Under the pieces are notes generated by a model. It was not told the DNA's origin and ran no database searches. It worked only from the letters and a program-made list of their open reading frames with translations. From contig CAAFXN010000115.1 in the NCBI GenBank assembly GCA_900766775.1, forward strand, positions 1-27,514: a stretch of 27,514 bases of DNA, in the 5' to 3' direction. Source of the stretch: Bacteroidales bacterium (GTDB lineage: Bacteria; Bacteroidota; Bacteroidia; Bacteroidales; Paludibacteraceae). Shown in pieces: positions 12,126 to 21,200 of the stretch (position 1 is its first letter; every line of letters begins with the position of its first letter). The translations under genes and the position numbers were made by a program.

Positions 12126-13634
12126 ATGACTCGTACATTCAATAGGAAGATAGTGGTGAAGACGCTCGGTGCGCTGTTGTGTCTCGAGGCGTTGTTCATG
12201 CTAGCGCCGATGTTCACGGCACTGGCGTACCGCGAGCCGGACTTTGAGGCGTGGCTGGTGAGTACGGCTATCACCCTGCTCGCGGGCTTGCTCGGGCTGC
12301 TGATAGGCAGGCGGGCGGAGCGCAAGGTAGCGGAGCGCGAGGGATACGCCATCGTGGCGCTGGTGTGGATAGTGTATTCCATCTTCGGGGTGCTGCCGTA
12401 TTGGCTGAGCGGGGCGTTCTCTTCCTTCACCGACTGCTGGTTCGAGACCATGTCGGGCTTCACCACCACGGGTGCCACCATAGCGAGCGATGTGGAGAGC
12501 CTGACGCACGGCGTGCTCCTCTGGCGCAGCCTCAGCCAGTGGATGGGCGGTATGGGTATCATCGTCCTCTCGGTGGCGATACTCCCTATGTTCGGCTTGG
12601 GCGGCATGCAGTTGTACGCCGCCGAGGTGCCGGGTGTCAGTTACGAAAAACTGTCGCCGCGTATCGCCGACACAGCCAAGCACATGTGGGGCATCTATAT
12701 CCTGATTACCGTGACGGAGGTAGGGTTGCTTTACCTCTTCGGCATGAGCGGTTTTGATGCCGTGTGCCACTCCCTGTCCACCACCTCTACGGGCGGGTTC
12801 TCCACAAAAAACACCAGCATAGCAGGCTTTGCGCCCGCGATACAATATACGATAGCCGTTTTCATGTTCCTGTCCGGTGTGAACTTCACCTACCTCATCT
12901 ATGTGCTTCGCGGGCAGCCGTCACGGTTGCTGCACGATGAGGAGACGCGATGGTATGTGCGGGCTGTGGTGCTATGCACGGTGCTGGTGATGGCGGGGTT
13001 GCTGTTCCCCTATTTCAAGCACGCGGCGGTGATGCCGGATGATTTTGCGCAGGTGAGCAGTGTGTGGGGAGCGATAGAGTGTGCTTTCCGAAAGGCGTTC
13101 TTTGTGGTGGTGACGGCAATGACGAGTTGCGGATTTGGTGCATCGGACTATTCCCATTGGCCGCATCTGCTGTGGGTGGTGGTGCTGTTCATCATGTTTA
13201 TGGGTGCATCTTCCGGCTCTACGGCGGGCGGTATCAAGTGGGTGCGGTTGGGTATCTTTGCCAAATCGGCTTTGGCGGAATTGCAACGACGTATCCACCC
13301 GAATGCCATCCTTCCCGTGCGTTTTAACGGGCGCGCCGTCAGCGAGTCAACGATAAGCAATGTTATGGCGTTCTTGTTTTTCTATTTCCTTATTATCGTA
13401 CTGGCAACGGTGGTGTTTGCCGCTACCGGATTGGATTTTGATGTCTCGCTGGGTACGGCGGTATCGGCAATGGGCAACATGGGAGTTACGATAGGGCAGT
13501 TCGCCCCCGCAGAAGGAACCTATGCCTCTTTCCCCGCCTTGGCGAAGTGGGTGGCTACGTTCGTGATGTTGATTGGTCGTCTGGAAATCTTCACGGTGCT
13601 CCTGCTCTTCACGAAAGCACTGTGGAAGAAGTAA
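12126..13634 (+). CDS. trkH: Trk-type potassium uptake transmembrane protein
   Basis: TrkH is the inner-membrane potassium-translocating subunit. The 502-residue protein has about ten to twelve hydrophobic helices arranged as four membrane-pore-membrane repeats. All four selectivity-filter loops can be read: TMSGFTTTGATI, STTSTGGFSTKN, TAMTSCGFGASDYS and SAMGNMGVTIG, each with its conserved glycine. The N-terminus (RTFNRKIVVKTLGALL) leads straight into the first helix, supporting ATG 12126. It follows trkA and would form the TrkAH complex with it. No repeat insertion is present. Confidence 0.96.
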   Translation: MTRTFNRKIVVKTLGALLCLEALFMLAPMFTALAYREPDFEAWLVSTAITLLAGLLGLLIGRRAERKVAEREGYAIVALVWIVYSIFGVLPYWLSGAFSSFTDCWFETMSGFTTTGATIASDVESLTHGVLLWRSLSQWMGGMGIIVLSVAILPMFGLGGMQLYAAEVPGVSYEKLSPRIADTAKHMWGIYILITVTEVGLLYLFGMSGFDAVCHSLSTTSTGGFSTKNTSIAGFAPAIQYTIAVFMFLSGVNFTYLIYVLRGQPSRLLHDEETRWYVRAVVLCTVLVMAGLLFPYFKHAAVMPDDFAQVSSVWGAIECAFRKAFFVVVTAMTSCGFGASDYSHWPHLLWVVVLFIMFMGASSGSTAGGIKWVRLGIFAKSALAELQRRIHPNAILPVRFNGRAVSESTISNVMAFLFFYFLIIVLATVVFAATGLDFDVSLGTAVSAMGNMGVTIGQFAPAEGTYASFPALAKWVATFVMLIGRLEIFTVLLLFTKALWKK

Positions 13635-13663
13635 AATGATATAGCATATTCCCCCGCAGTCGG

Positions 13664-13740
13664 TATACGGTCGATAGCGTAGGAAATACGTAAGATATAC
13701 GTAGGATATACGTAGGATATACGTAGGATAACAAGGACTA
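13664..13740. repeat. 11-base tandem array ATACGTAGGAT
   Basis: Four good units start at 13,686, 13,697, 13,708 and 13,719, the first with one change. Degenerate units on each side keep the 11-base phase. Each unit contains TAG or TAA, so successive units close different frames. The 11-base period is near one helical turn. The array lies just after the trkH stop. Confidence 0.8.
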
Positions 13741-13760
13741 TTTGCTGACTCCATCCTTAT

Positions 13761-13790
13761 TTTGAACTACTGATAGGCTTCGTAGGTTAT
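13761..13790 (+). promoter_or_regulatory. Possible promoter for the SGNH-MBOAT-coaE cluster
   Basis: TTTG at 13,761-13,764 and TAGGTTAT at 13,783-13,790 are spaced by 18 bases. The second box matches TAnnTTTG at four of six fixed positions, so the call is weak. It is the best candidate in the 13,635-13,850 gap, which otherwise holds the 11-base array and no gene. Confidence 0.3.
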
Positions 13791-13850
13791 GAGTCAAGTG
13801 TCAAGATACACGAACCGAGCGTCAGATAGTCTCATAGCATATAACGGAAA

Positions 13851-15269
13851 GTGAAACCCTCTCGTATCGCGATATTGATTTGGTGCGCCATCGCCCTTTT
13901 AGGGCTGATGTGTGTGGTATTGCCCGAGCGTATGCACATCGGAAAACTCACACTCCGATGGACTACCATCGGCAATGTGCTGGGCAATCAGGATAAAGGA
14001 GTAAATAGTTCCGTAGATGAAGGATTAAGGATAAAGGATGAAAGACTAAATAGCACCGACTCTGACACCTCAGAGACGAAGGTAATAAGTCCTTCATCCT
14101 GTGTCCTTCATCCTTCATCCAACGACAGTCCTTCATCTTGTGTCCTTCATCCTTCATCTGTAGAGGAGGTGCAAGGTGATTCCGATGTCTTGGCTGCCTT
14201 CCGTCAAGGCTTGGCTGAGGCGGACAGGCGGACAGTGCGCGTGGTGCACTACGGCGACTCGCAGATAGAGGAAGACCGCATGACGCTGACCCTGCGCCGC
14301 CGATTGCAAGCCGTCTACGGCGGAGGAGGAGTGGGCATGCTCCCCTTGCAGCAGACCATCCCCACGCGCACCATCAAGCAGACCCTCACCGTCAACGGCA
14401 TCCGACAGACCACGCAGCAGGGACCCCGCCGCCACTTGGTTTACGGACCGAAGGCGCAACGCCGCGACGATGGTTTGTATGGTCCTATGGGGCAGGTGGC
14501 GTTTATCGGCGACACCGTACTGCAACGCCAAGACAGCGCAGTTTTGCATGTAGAGCCAATGGGGAAGAAAACCTATTCCGAGACCTATTTCAACCGCCTG
14601 CGCCTTTGGACAAAAGGCGATTTCCGCTGCTATGTGAATGGAGTAGCCTGCACAGACTCTTCCGCTACCGTTCTCACATTGGTGGACAGCACCACCTCCT
14701 GCGACCTTGCGCTGGTGGGCTACGGAGAGGTCTATGCCGTCTCCCTCGAGACGGAGAGAGGTGTTATCGTGGACAACATCCCCATGCGCGGCTGCACAGG
14801 TACTATCTTCACCGACATCGACAGCACGCAGTTGGCTACCTTCTACCGAGAGACCAACACCCGACTGATTATCATGCAGTTCGGCGGCAATGCCATCCCC
14901 TTCAACGAGCAGCCGACCACCATCGCGGGCACGGTGCAGAGCCTGCGCAAACAGGTGCGCTACCTGCGCCGATGTGCGCCCGAGGCAAGTATCTTGTTTG
15001 TAGGACCCGGGGATATGCTGACGCAGATAGACGGCGAGACAACGACCTACCCGCTGCTGCCCTATATGGACCGACTGCTCAAGAAGATGGCAGCGGAGGA
15101 GCACATCGCCTATTTCAGTCTATATGAGATGATGGGCGGCAAAGACAGCATGCTGCGCTGGCAGAAAAACGGCTGGGCAGGCAGCGACGGCGTCCACTTC
15201 ACCCGCCGCGGCGCCGAGATAGCAGGAGAGAAACTAACAGAATATATCTTGAAGACCCTGAACTACTAA
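13851..15269 (+). CDS. SGNH/GDSL-family hydrolase, membrane-anchored, partner of the MBOAT protein
   Basis: An N-terminal membrane anchor (IAILIWCAIALLGLMCVVL) places the catalytic domain outside the inner membrane. SGNH blocks are visible: YGDSQ with nucleophile Ser137, QFGGNAIPF with Asn347, and SDGVHFTRRGAE with Asp446 and His449. Such proteins commonly sit next to MBOAT acyltransferases and take part in O-acetylation or deacetylation of surface polysaccharides; the substrate is not evident. The start is GTG 13851, as no ATG gives the anchor. Residues about 47-103 are repeat-derived (bases 13,991-14,159) and fall in the linker between anchor and catalytic domain. The TAA stop is the first triplet of a heptad array leading directly to the MBOAT start. 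Confidence 0.85.
   Translation: MKPSRIAILIWCAIALLGLMCVVLPERMHIGKLTLRWTTIGNVLGNQDKGVNSSVDEGLRIKDERLNSTDSDTSETKVISPSSCVLHPSSNDSPSSCVLHPSSVEEVQGDSDVLAAFRQGLAEADRRTVRVVHYGDSQIEEDRMTLTLRRRLQAVYGGGGVGMLPLQQTIPTRTIKQTLTVNGIRQTTQQGPRRHLVYGPKAQRRDDGLYGPMGQVAFIGDTVLQRQDSAVLHVEPMGKKTYSETYFNRLRLWTKGDFRCYVNGVACTDSSATVLTLVDSTTSCDLALVGYGEVYAVSLETERGVIVDNIPMRGCTGTIFTDIDSTQLATFYRETNTRLIIMQFGGNAIPFNEQPTTIAGTVQSLRKQVRYLRRCAPEASILFVGPGDMLTQIDGETTTYPLLPYMDRLLKKMAAEEHIAYFSLYEMMGGKDSMLRWQKNGWAGSDGVHFTRRGAEIAGEKLTEYILKTLNY
13991..14159. repeat. Heptad-flanked 48-base core element in the SGNH gene
   Basis: A truncated first copy (GGATAAA, GGAGTAA, then ATAGTTCCG) is followed by a full left arm GGATTAA, GGATAAA, GGATGAA (14,022-14,042). 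The core runs 14,044-14,091 with an internal CTCTGA/TCAGAG hairpin. A right arm of TTCATCC-type heptads (14,093-14,120) is then repeated at 14,132-14,159. Left and right arms are reverse complements in type. It is read as RLNSTDSDTSETKVIS plus two copies of SPSSCVLHPSS. Confidence 0.9.
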
Positions 15270-15294
15270 CCACTGACCACTAACCACTGACCAC
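15267..15294. repeat. Heptad array TRACCAC forming the SGNH-MBOAT junction
   Basis: Units TAACCAC, TGACCAC, TAACCAC, TGACCAC start at the SGNH stop codon and end at the base before the MBOAT TTG start. Every unit begins with a stop codon and, because the period is 7, all three frames are closed. Confidence 0.9.
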
Positions 15295-17247
15295 TTGTTT
15301 TTCCTTCACCACATATTCGCCTTCGACAGCAACTCGCCGTTGCTCTTCACCCAGTTCTACTTCTGGGCGTTCTTTGCAATTGTCTATTCTATTTTCGCAC
15401 TGATAGTCCGCAAGCAGACGAGTGCGCGACTGCACCTACGCAATGTCTTTCTGCTCTTCGTCTCTTGGTTTTTCTACTACAAAACCAGCGGACTCTTCCT
15501 GCTGATATTGGCGTTCGTAACCCTTTCCGATTGGCTCATCGCCAAAGGAATATACCGATATATCGGAAGGCAGCGATTATCAGCCGCCAAACTCCTTTTG
15601 GTCTTATCCATAGTGATAGACTTAGGGCTATTGGCGTACTTCAAGTATGCCTACTTCTTCACCAACATGGTGAACGACCTGTTTGGGTGCTCCTTTGAAG
15701 TGTTCGATGTCTTTGCCTACGTAGGCAACGGCTTTCGGACGACAGGGCGGTTCGACGTGGAGAGTATCGTGCTGCCCGTAGGTATCAGTTTCTATATTTT
15801 TCAGGTTATCTCTTACACAGCAGATGTCTATCGAGGCAAGATAAAGCCTGTGCGCAACCTGCTTGACTTCGGCTTCTACGTGTCTTTCTTCCCGCAATTA
15901 GTGGCAGGTCCGATAGTCCGCGCCGAGGAGTTTATCCCGCAGTTGTACAAGCCTTTCCACCTGAGCAGGCGGCAGTTCGGGATGGCGGTCTTCTGGATAC
16001 TCAACGGACTGACGAAGAAAATCATACTGAGCGACTATCTGGCAGTAAACTTCATCGACCGCGTATTTGATAACCCGCTGCTATTCAGCGGCTTTGAGAA
16101 CCTCTTCGCGCTCTTTGCTTACTCACTACAAGTCTATGCCGACTTCTCCGGCTACACGGATATAGCCATCGGCGTGGCGATGTTGATGGGCTTCTACCTG
16201 CCCAAGAACTTCAACTCACCCTACAAAGCGCAGAACCCGCAGGAGTTCTGGCGCAGATGGCATATGTCGCTCTCGCGCTGGTTGAAGAACTACCTCTATA
16301 TCCCGCTGGGCGGCAACCGCAATGCCACCTTCGGCACGTATTTCTGGATTGCTCTCATCGCCCTCATCGCCTTGGTGCTGACAGACTCGTGGACGGCAAC
16401 GGCGGTGATTGCCGCAGTAGCGGTAGTCGTAGCGCTGGTAGCATACTTCCGACCTGACCATCGTAAGTTGCTCTACGCCAACCTCAACTCATTCATCACC
16501 ATGCTGCTCGGAGGACTATGGCACGGAGCAAGTTGGAACTTTATGATTTGGGGAGGACTGAATGGTATAGGAATGATAGTCAATAAGTTCTGGCGCACGA
16601 TGGGCTGGAACCTACGGATTGTCCTGATGACGGCGCTGACCTTCTCCCTCATGCTCGCAGACCACTTCACCCACCTTCCCGCCCTTCGTGTCTTCACCGT
16701 CTGGGCACTCATCGTCTGGGCAGGGACGATGGTGCGATATATGAGACGAATCTTCTTGGATAAAGGATTCAGGATAAAGGATAAAAGACTAAATAGCAAT
16801 GACTCCAAAAACTCAGATACGAAGGTAATAAGTCCTTCATCTTGTGTCCTTCATCTTTCATCCTTCATCTCCAAAGCGTGGGCGGTGTTGCAGACTTTTA
16901 CGTTCATTACCTTCACGCGTCTGTTCTTCCGCTCGGGCTCGAACCTCGACCCTGCTACCGCCAACCAAGTGGCGTGGGAGACGGCAACCAACATGATGAA
17001 CCAGATAGGCGGGGCATGGAATAGCAGTATCATCCCTGCGTTCATGCGAGAGTATTGGGCAGTGGTAGTGCTGTTCGTACTGGGTATGGTGATACACTGG
17101 CTGCCTGACAAGTGGAAGCAGTGGTATCGTCTGCGCTTTGCCTCCCTGCCGCTGTGGGCAATGCTGCTCGCAGTAGCCGCGGTAGTGTTCATAGTCTATC
17201 AGTTCATCACAGCAGATATGCAACCGTTCATCTATTTCCAATTCTAA
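15295..17247 (+). CDS. MBOAT-family O-acyltransferase (AlgI/DltB-like)
   Basis: This 650-residue polytopic inner-membrane protein belongs to the membrane-bound O-acyltransferase family, which moves acyl (usually acetyl) groups across the membrane to exported glycans. Family landmarks: LPVGISFYIFQVISYTADVY, FFPQLVAGPI, QEFWRRWHMSLSRWLKNYLY with IPLGGNR, and the active-site histidine His410 in GLWHGASWN. The preceding SGNH gene is its likely partner. The start is TTG 15295, immediately after a stop-codon repeat; an in-frame stop at 15,274 rules out anything much longer. Residues about 488-526 (bases 16,758-16,870) are a repeat insertion in a loop between late membrane helices, read as KGFRIKDKRLNS and onward. 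Confidence 0.93.
   Translation: MFFLHHIFAFDSNSPLLFTQFYFWAFFAIVYSIFALIVRKQTSARLHLRNVFLLFVSWFFYYKTSGLFLLILAFVTLSDWLIAKGIYRYIGRQRLSAAKLLLVLSIVIDLGLLAYFKYAYFFTNMVNDLFGCSFEVFDVFAYVGNGFRTTGRFDVESIVLPVGISFYIFQVISYTADVYRGKIKPVRNLLDFGFYVSFFPQLVAGPIVRAEEFIPQLYKPFHLSRRQFGMAVFWILNGLTKKIILSDYLAVNFIDRVFDNPLLFSGFENLFALFAYSLQVYADFSGYTDIAIGVAMLMGFYLPKNFNSPYKAQNPQEFWRRWHMSLSRWLKNYLYIPLGGNRNATFGTYFWIALIALIALVLTDSWTATAVIAAVAVVVALVAYFRPDHRKLLYANLNSFITMLLGGLWHGASWNFMIWGGLNGIGMIVNKFWRTMGWNLRIVLMTALTFSLMLADHFTHLPALRVFTVWALIVWAGTMVRYMRRIFLDKGFRIKDKRLNSNDSKNSDTKVISPSSCVLHLSSFISKAWAVLQTFTFITFTRLFFRSGSNLDPATANQVAWETATNMMNQIGGAWNSSIIPAFMREYWAVVVLFVLGMVIHWLPDKWKQWYRLRFASLPLWAMLLAVAAVVFIVYQFITADMQPFIYFQF
16758..16870. repeat. 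Heptad-flanked 48-base core element in the MBOAT gene
   Basis: Left arm GGATAAA, GGATTCA, GGATAAA, GGATAAA (16,758-16,785); core 16,787-16,834; right arm TTCATCT, TGTGTCC, TTCATCT, TTCATCC, TTCATCT (16,836-16,870). The arrangement and reading frame are the same as in the SGNH gene, including TKVISPSSCVLH. The whole is in frame, so the protein continues into its final helices. Confidence 0.9.
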
Positions 17248-17276
17248 CAACTGAACACTAATCACTGAGCACTAAC
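17245..17276. repeat. Heptad array TRAnnAC forming the MBOAT-coaE junction
   Basis: TAACAAC, TGAACAC, TAATCAC, TGAGCAC and a final TAAC begin with the MBOAT stop codon and abut the coaE ATG at 17,277. The plan is the same as at 15,267: alternating TAA and TGA every seven bases. Confidence 0.88.
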
Positions 17277-17918
17277 ATGTTAATCGGTATCACTGGCGGA
17301 ATAGGAAGTGGCAAGTCCACGATAGCGCAGGCATTGCGCAGTCGGGGCTATGCCGTGTACGACACAGACACAGAGGCGAAACGAATTATCGTAGAGAATC
17401 CAATGGTGCGTTCGCAAGTGGAGATGCTCTTCGGCTCGCAGGTGTTCGAGGGGGATGTCTATCGAACGCAGTTAGTAGCCAAACAGGTCTTCCACCATCC
17501 CGACCTGCTGGCGGAACTGAACCATATCGTCCACCCCGCCGTAGCCTTCCACCTCAAGCAATGGGCAAAAGAGCAGGAGGGGACCCACCCCAGCCCTCCC
17601 TACAAGGGAGGGAAAATAGAAGCAAGCCCCCTCTGCTTTGTGGAGTCGGCTATCTTGTTTGCAAGCGGGTTGGATGCTTTGTGCGAGAAAGTGGTGGTGG
17701 TAACCGCGCCGGAAGCGTTGCGCATTGAGCGCACCATACAGCGTGATTATCGCGGGGAGCGGACAGCGGAGAACATCGCCAAAGTGAAGCAGCGGATTGC
17801 AGCGCAGGCGCATGAGGAATGTCCGAGCGAAAAGCCGTTGCTGCGTGTGGAGAATGACGGGACAACATCCGTGGAGCAGTTGGCAGATGAGGTAGTCGCA
17901 TGGGCGACGCGTGAATAG
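17277..17918 (+). CDS. coaE: Dephospho-CoA kinase
   Basis: CoaE phosphorylates dephospho-CoA, the last step of coenzyme A synthesis. The 213-residue protein shows the P-loop GGIGSGKS at residues 7-14, YDTDTEAK for substrate binding, HPAV, ESAILFASG, and the lid region with RIERTIQRD and RIAAQ. About 19 residues (101-119, including THPSPPYKGGK) come from a palindromic insertion placed between the helix after HPAV and the strand beginning CFVES. The usual family length is about 200, so the excess matches the insert. ATG 17277 directly follows the heptad array. Confidence 0.95.
   Translation: MLIGITGGIGSGKSTIAQALRSRGYAVYDTDTEAKRIIVENPMVRSQVEMLFGSQVFEGDVYRTQLVAKQVFHHPDLLAELNHIVHPAVAFHLKQWAKEQEGTHPSPPYKGGKIEASPLCFVESAILFASGLDALCEKVVVVTAPEALRIERTIQRDYRGERTAENIAKVKQRIAAQAHEECPSEKPLLRVENDGTTSVEQLADEVVAWATRE
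17577..17633. repeat. Palindromic insertion in coaE
   Basis: Inner hairpin CCCTCCCT-ACA-AGGGAGGG (17,594-17,612) lies inside an outer pair GGAGGGG (17,577-17,583) and CCCCCTC (17,627-17,633). It is unrelated in sequence to the heptad and 16-base families but sits in the same kind of place, a loop of a conserved enzyme. It resembles the ACCC...CCCTCCC...GGGAGGG repeats I recall from many bacterial genomes. Confidence 0.82.
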
Positions 17919-17939
17919 ACGCCATACGTGTTTTGGACA

Positions 17940-18049
17940 ATCGTCGAAGACTCGGTAGAGGCTCGGTAAGGTCTCGGTTATGTTCCGATAATGTTGCGAT
18001 AATGTTGCGATAGAATCTCGGGGAGATTTCGAGGCTCTCCCGAGAATGT
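17940..18049. repeat. Degenerate 11-base tandem array upstream of susC
   Basis: Ten consecutive 11-base units can be laid out from 17,940, for example CTCGGTAGAGG, CTCGGTAAGGT, CTCGGTTATGT, TCCGATAATGT, TGCGATAATGT, TGCGATAGAAT and CTCGGGGAGAT. CG is constant at positions 3-4. The array begins 21 bases after the coaE stop. The remainder of the 17,919-18,232 gap holds an A/T-rich stretch and the susC promoter, with no gene seen. Confidence 0.75.
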
Positions 18050-18135
18050 TTTTGCGAAAAATGGACAATTCTCATTGCCCTTCATTTGCCGCCTATTTTG
18101 ACCATAGAATTGCATTCTGCATTTTTTGCGTCAAT

Positions 18136-18172
18136 TTTTCTACATACCATTGTGAAAAAACTTGTACCTTTG
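18136..18172 (+). promoter_or_regulatory. Promoter of the pectin-utilisation operon
   Basis: TACCTTTG at 18,165-18,172 is a perfect match to the Bacteroidota -7 box. The -33 region at the right distance is TTTTCTA (18,136-18,142), a poor match to TTTG, which suits a promoter needing an activator such as a hybrid two-component or ECF/anti-sigma system. Transcription would start near 18,179, leaving a leader of about 54 bases before susC. Confidence 0.65.
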
Positions 18173-18232
18173 CGGGCGGTTTGAAAGAACACCTTGAAAT
18201 ACTAATAACACTAAAAACAGATATTCCCATTT

Positions 18233-21200
18233 ATGAAACTTAATTCCAGCGTATTTCGCTCGGTAGTGTTGTCGCTGTTGCTCTTGTGCGGAGTAGCAGT
18301 GTCGGCTCGTACTATCAGCGGAACGGTGACAGACCAGACGGGTGAGACGATTATCTCCGCTTCGGTTATGGTGAAAGGTACCACGATTGGTACGGTAACG
18401 GATTTTGACGGTAACTACGTGCTTGATGTGCCCGATGACGCCAAGGTGCTGGTGTTCTCGTACATCGGTTTGCAGACCGAGGAGGTGAACATCACGGGCA
18501 ATGTGATTAACGTGGTGCTGAAAGAGAACTCCGAGGTGTTGGAGGAAGTGGTGGTAACGGGTTACGGAACCACGAAGAAGCGCGACTTGGTAACCTCGGT
18601 GGCGAGCGTTGGTGCAGACCAGTTGAAAGATATCCCCGTTACCTCTGCGGCTGAGGCGCTGCAAGGTAAGTTGGCGGGTGTGAGCGTAACGACCACGGAG
18701 GGTAGCCCCGATGCGGACGTGAAGATTCGTGTGCGCGGCGGAACATCGTTGACACAGTCGAGCGAGCCGCTGTATATCGTGGATGGTATGCCCGTGTCGA
18801 GCATTGCGGATATTCCCAACAGCGATATTGAGTCGATGGACGTGTTGAAAGACGCGGCGGCAACGGCTATCTACGGTGCGCAGGGTGCGAACGGCGTTAT
18901 CATCATCACGACGAAAGACGTGAAGACCGACGGCGACAAGATGCAGATACGCCTTGACTACACGGGCTATATGGGTTGGCGCAGGGTGGCAAAGAAGTAC
19001 GATATGATGGACAACGAGGATTATCTCCGCATGCAGTATGAGTATGCTTACATGGCAAACCGCGGCAGCGATGAGAAGATGTTCAGCGAGTTCTACAAGT
19101 ACTACGACCCTACCTCCAAGGCGGCGGACAAGACCCATTCATGGACTCTGCCGCAGATTATTGACTATTGGAATGAGCAGGGACAAGACGACTGGCAGGA
19201 GGTAACATTTGGTGGCAATCACTTGAACTCGAATCACAATATCTCGGTGTCGGGCGGTATCAAGGCGGCTACGTTCAACTTCTCGTACAACCGTATCGAC
19301 GATGAGAGCGTGATGTACGGGTCGAACTACAGCCGCAACAACCTGTCGCTGAAAACGAAGTTCCAGCCGATTAAGGGACTGACCATCTCTGCTACCGTTC
19401 GCTACTCGAACACCAACGTGTTGGGTGCGGGCACCAACCCCGCAGAAGACAGCGGTTCGAAGGGTGAGAGCCGTCTGCGTAACGCTACAAGTTTCGTACC
19501 GTTGCACGGTGTGGAAGTGCGTTTGGTAGATTTGGAAGACGACACGGATATGGGTAACCTGTACAACCCGATTATCGCGATAGACGACAACTGGAAGCAG
19601 AAAACGGATAATAAACTGACCTTGGGCGGCTACGTAGAGTATAAGTTTCTGAAACACTTCAAGTTGCGCGCAGAGTTGGGATATGAGAGTCGTAATGTTC
19701 TGCAAGACCGTTACTATGGTGCGACCACATCGTTTGCCCGCAATGGCGATGGTAATGCTTTTGCAGAGGCGCAAGGATTAGGGCATATCATGAGCACCAA
19801 CCAATACAGTTCGCGATTGAAAGAGACGAACACGTTTGAGTATGCACAGAAGTTTGTAGATAATGCCCACGACTTCTCTCTGTTGATTGGTGAAGAGCAG
19901 ACTATCAACAACGGTTTCCTCCGCACGACATACGGTTACGGCTTTGACCCCACTATGAGCGGTGAGGAGTGCGTGAACATGCTGGGGCTCGCGAAGAAGT
20001 CCTCAGCAAACAACTATGTAAACCCGACGGACAATATCTTGTCTTTCTTTGCGCGTGCGAACTACAACTATATGGGGCGCTACTATATCACTGGTACATT
20101 CCGTGCAGATGCTTCCACGAAGTTTGCCAAGGGTAATCAGTGGGGCTATTTCCCCTCTGTGGCTATCGCTTGGCGTATGATAGACGAGAGTTGGATGGAG
20201 CCGGCACAAGATGTGATGTCCAACTTTAAGTTCCGCTTGTCGTATGGTACGGTGGGTAACAACAATGTGGATTTAGGCTATCTCTATTTCGACTATCGCG
20301 CTACGCAAAATGCGTATATGCAAAATATGGACAATATTTTGACAGACGGTGGTAGCAGTAAGATTGCAGCTAACAGCAACTTGAAATGGGAAACAACGGT
20401 AACACGCGATTTCGGTATTGATTACGGTTTCTTCAACGAGCGTTTGTCGGGAGCATTAGACCTCTATTGGAATACGACGAACGACTTGATTTTGCGATAT
20501 AGTCTGGCAGCCGGAGGATATGACTATCAGTTCCGTAACATCGGCTCGACGGATAACAAGGGCGTGGAGTTCTCTATCCGCGGTGTGATATTAGACCACA
20601 AGTCAAAGAACTTGAGTTACGGCTTGACGGTAGATGCCAATATCTCTTACAACCATAACACCGTAGTGGACTTGGGCGGTATGGATGAGTATTTGGTGAG
20701 CGGTCAATGCTTCTCTTCTTATTACGCACAAGCCTACGAGTATAAGCTGACGCCCGGGTCGATGATTGGTGATGTGTGGGGTTATAAGACGGACGGCTGG
20801 TACACAGCGAGCGATTTTGCTTCGTTCAACAAGAGCAATCGTGCTTCGTATGGTTGGTACAATGCCGACGGGGAGAAGATTAGTACGCCGCTCGGCGAGG
20901 CTTACCCGGGTATGGCGAAGATTGTGGATACCAATGAAGACGGCGTGATTGATGCCAACGATATGGTGAAGATTGGCAACACGATGCCTGTGGTGAACGG
21001 CGGTTTCAACGTAGGTTTCCATATCGGTAGCGACAAATGGGGCAAAGTAGATTTGGCAGCCAACTTTACCTACTCGATAGGCAACGATGTGGTGAACATG
21101 ACGGCATTGGACTACACAATGGTTTGCTCTTCCACCGACCACCGCAACCTGCTGGCAAGCAACGGATACGGGAAACGCTACTCTATGTTTGATGCCAACG

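Noticed and set aside
13664..13740. CRISPR array
   Set aside because: The 11-base units are contiguous with no spacers, the unit is far too short, and no cas gene is present. The same holds for the 7- and 16-base arrays.
13347..13754. Minus-strand open frame of 135 codons across the end of trkH and the 11-base array
   Set aside because: Most of it lies opposite trkH and the rest is translated from tandem repeats; no plausible start context or homology.
18046..18243. Small open frame of 65 codons overlapping the susC promoter and start
   Set aside because: It contains the promoter boxes, has no family resemblance, and runs into susC in another frame.
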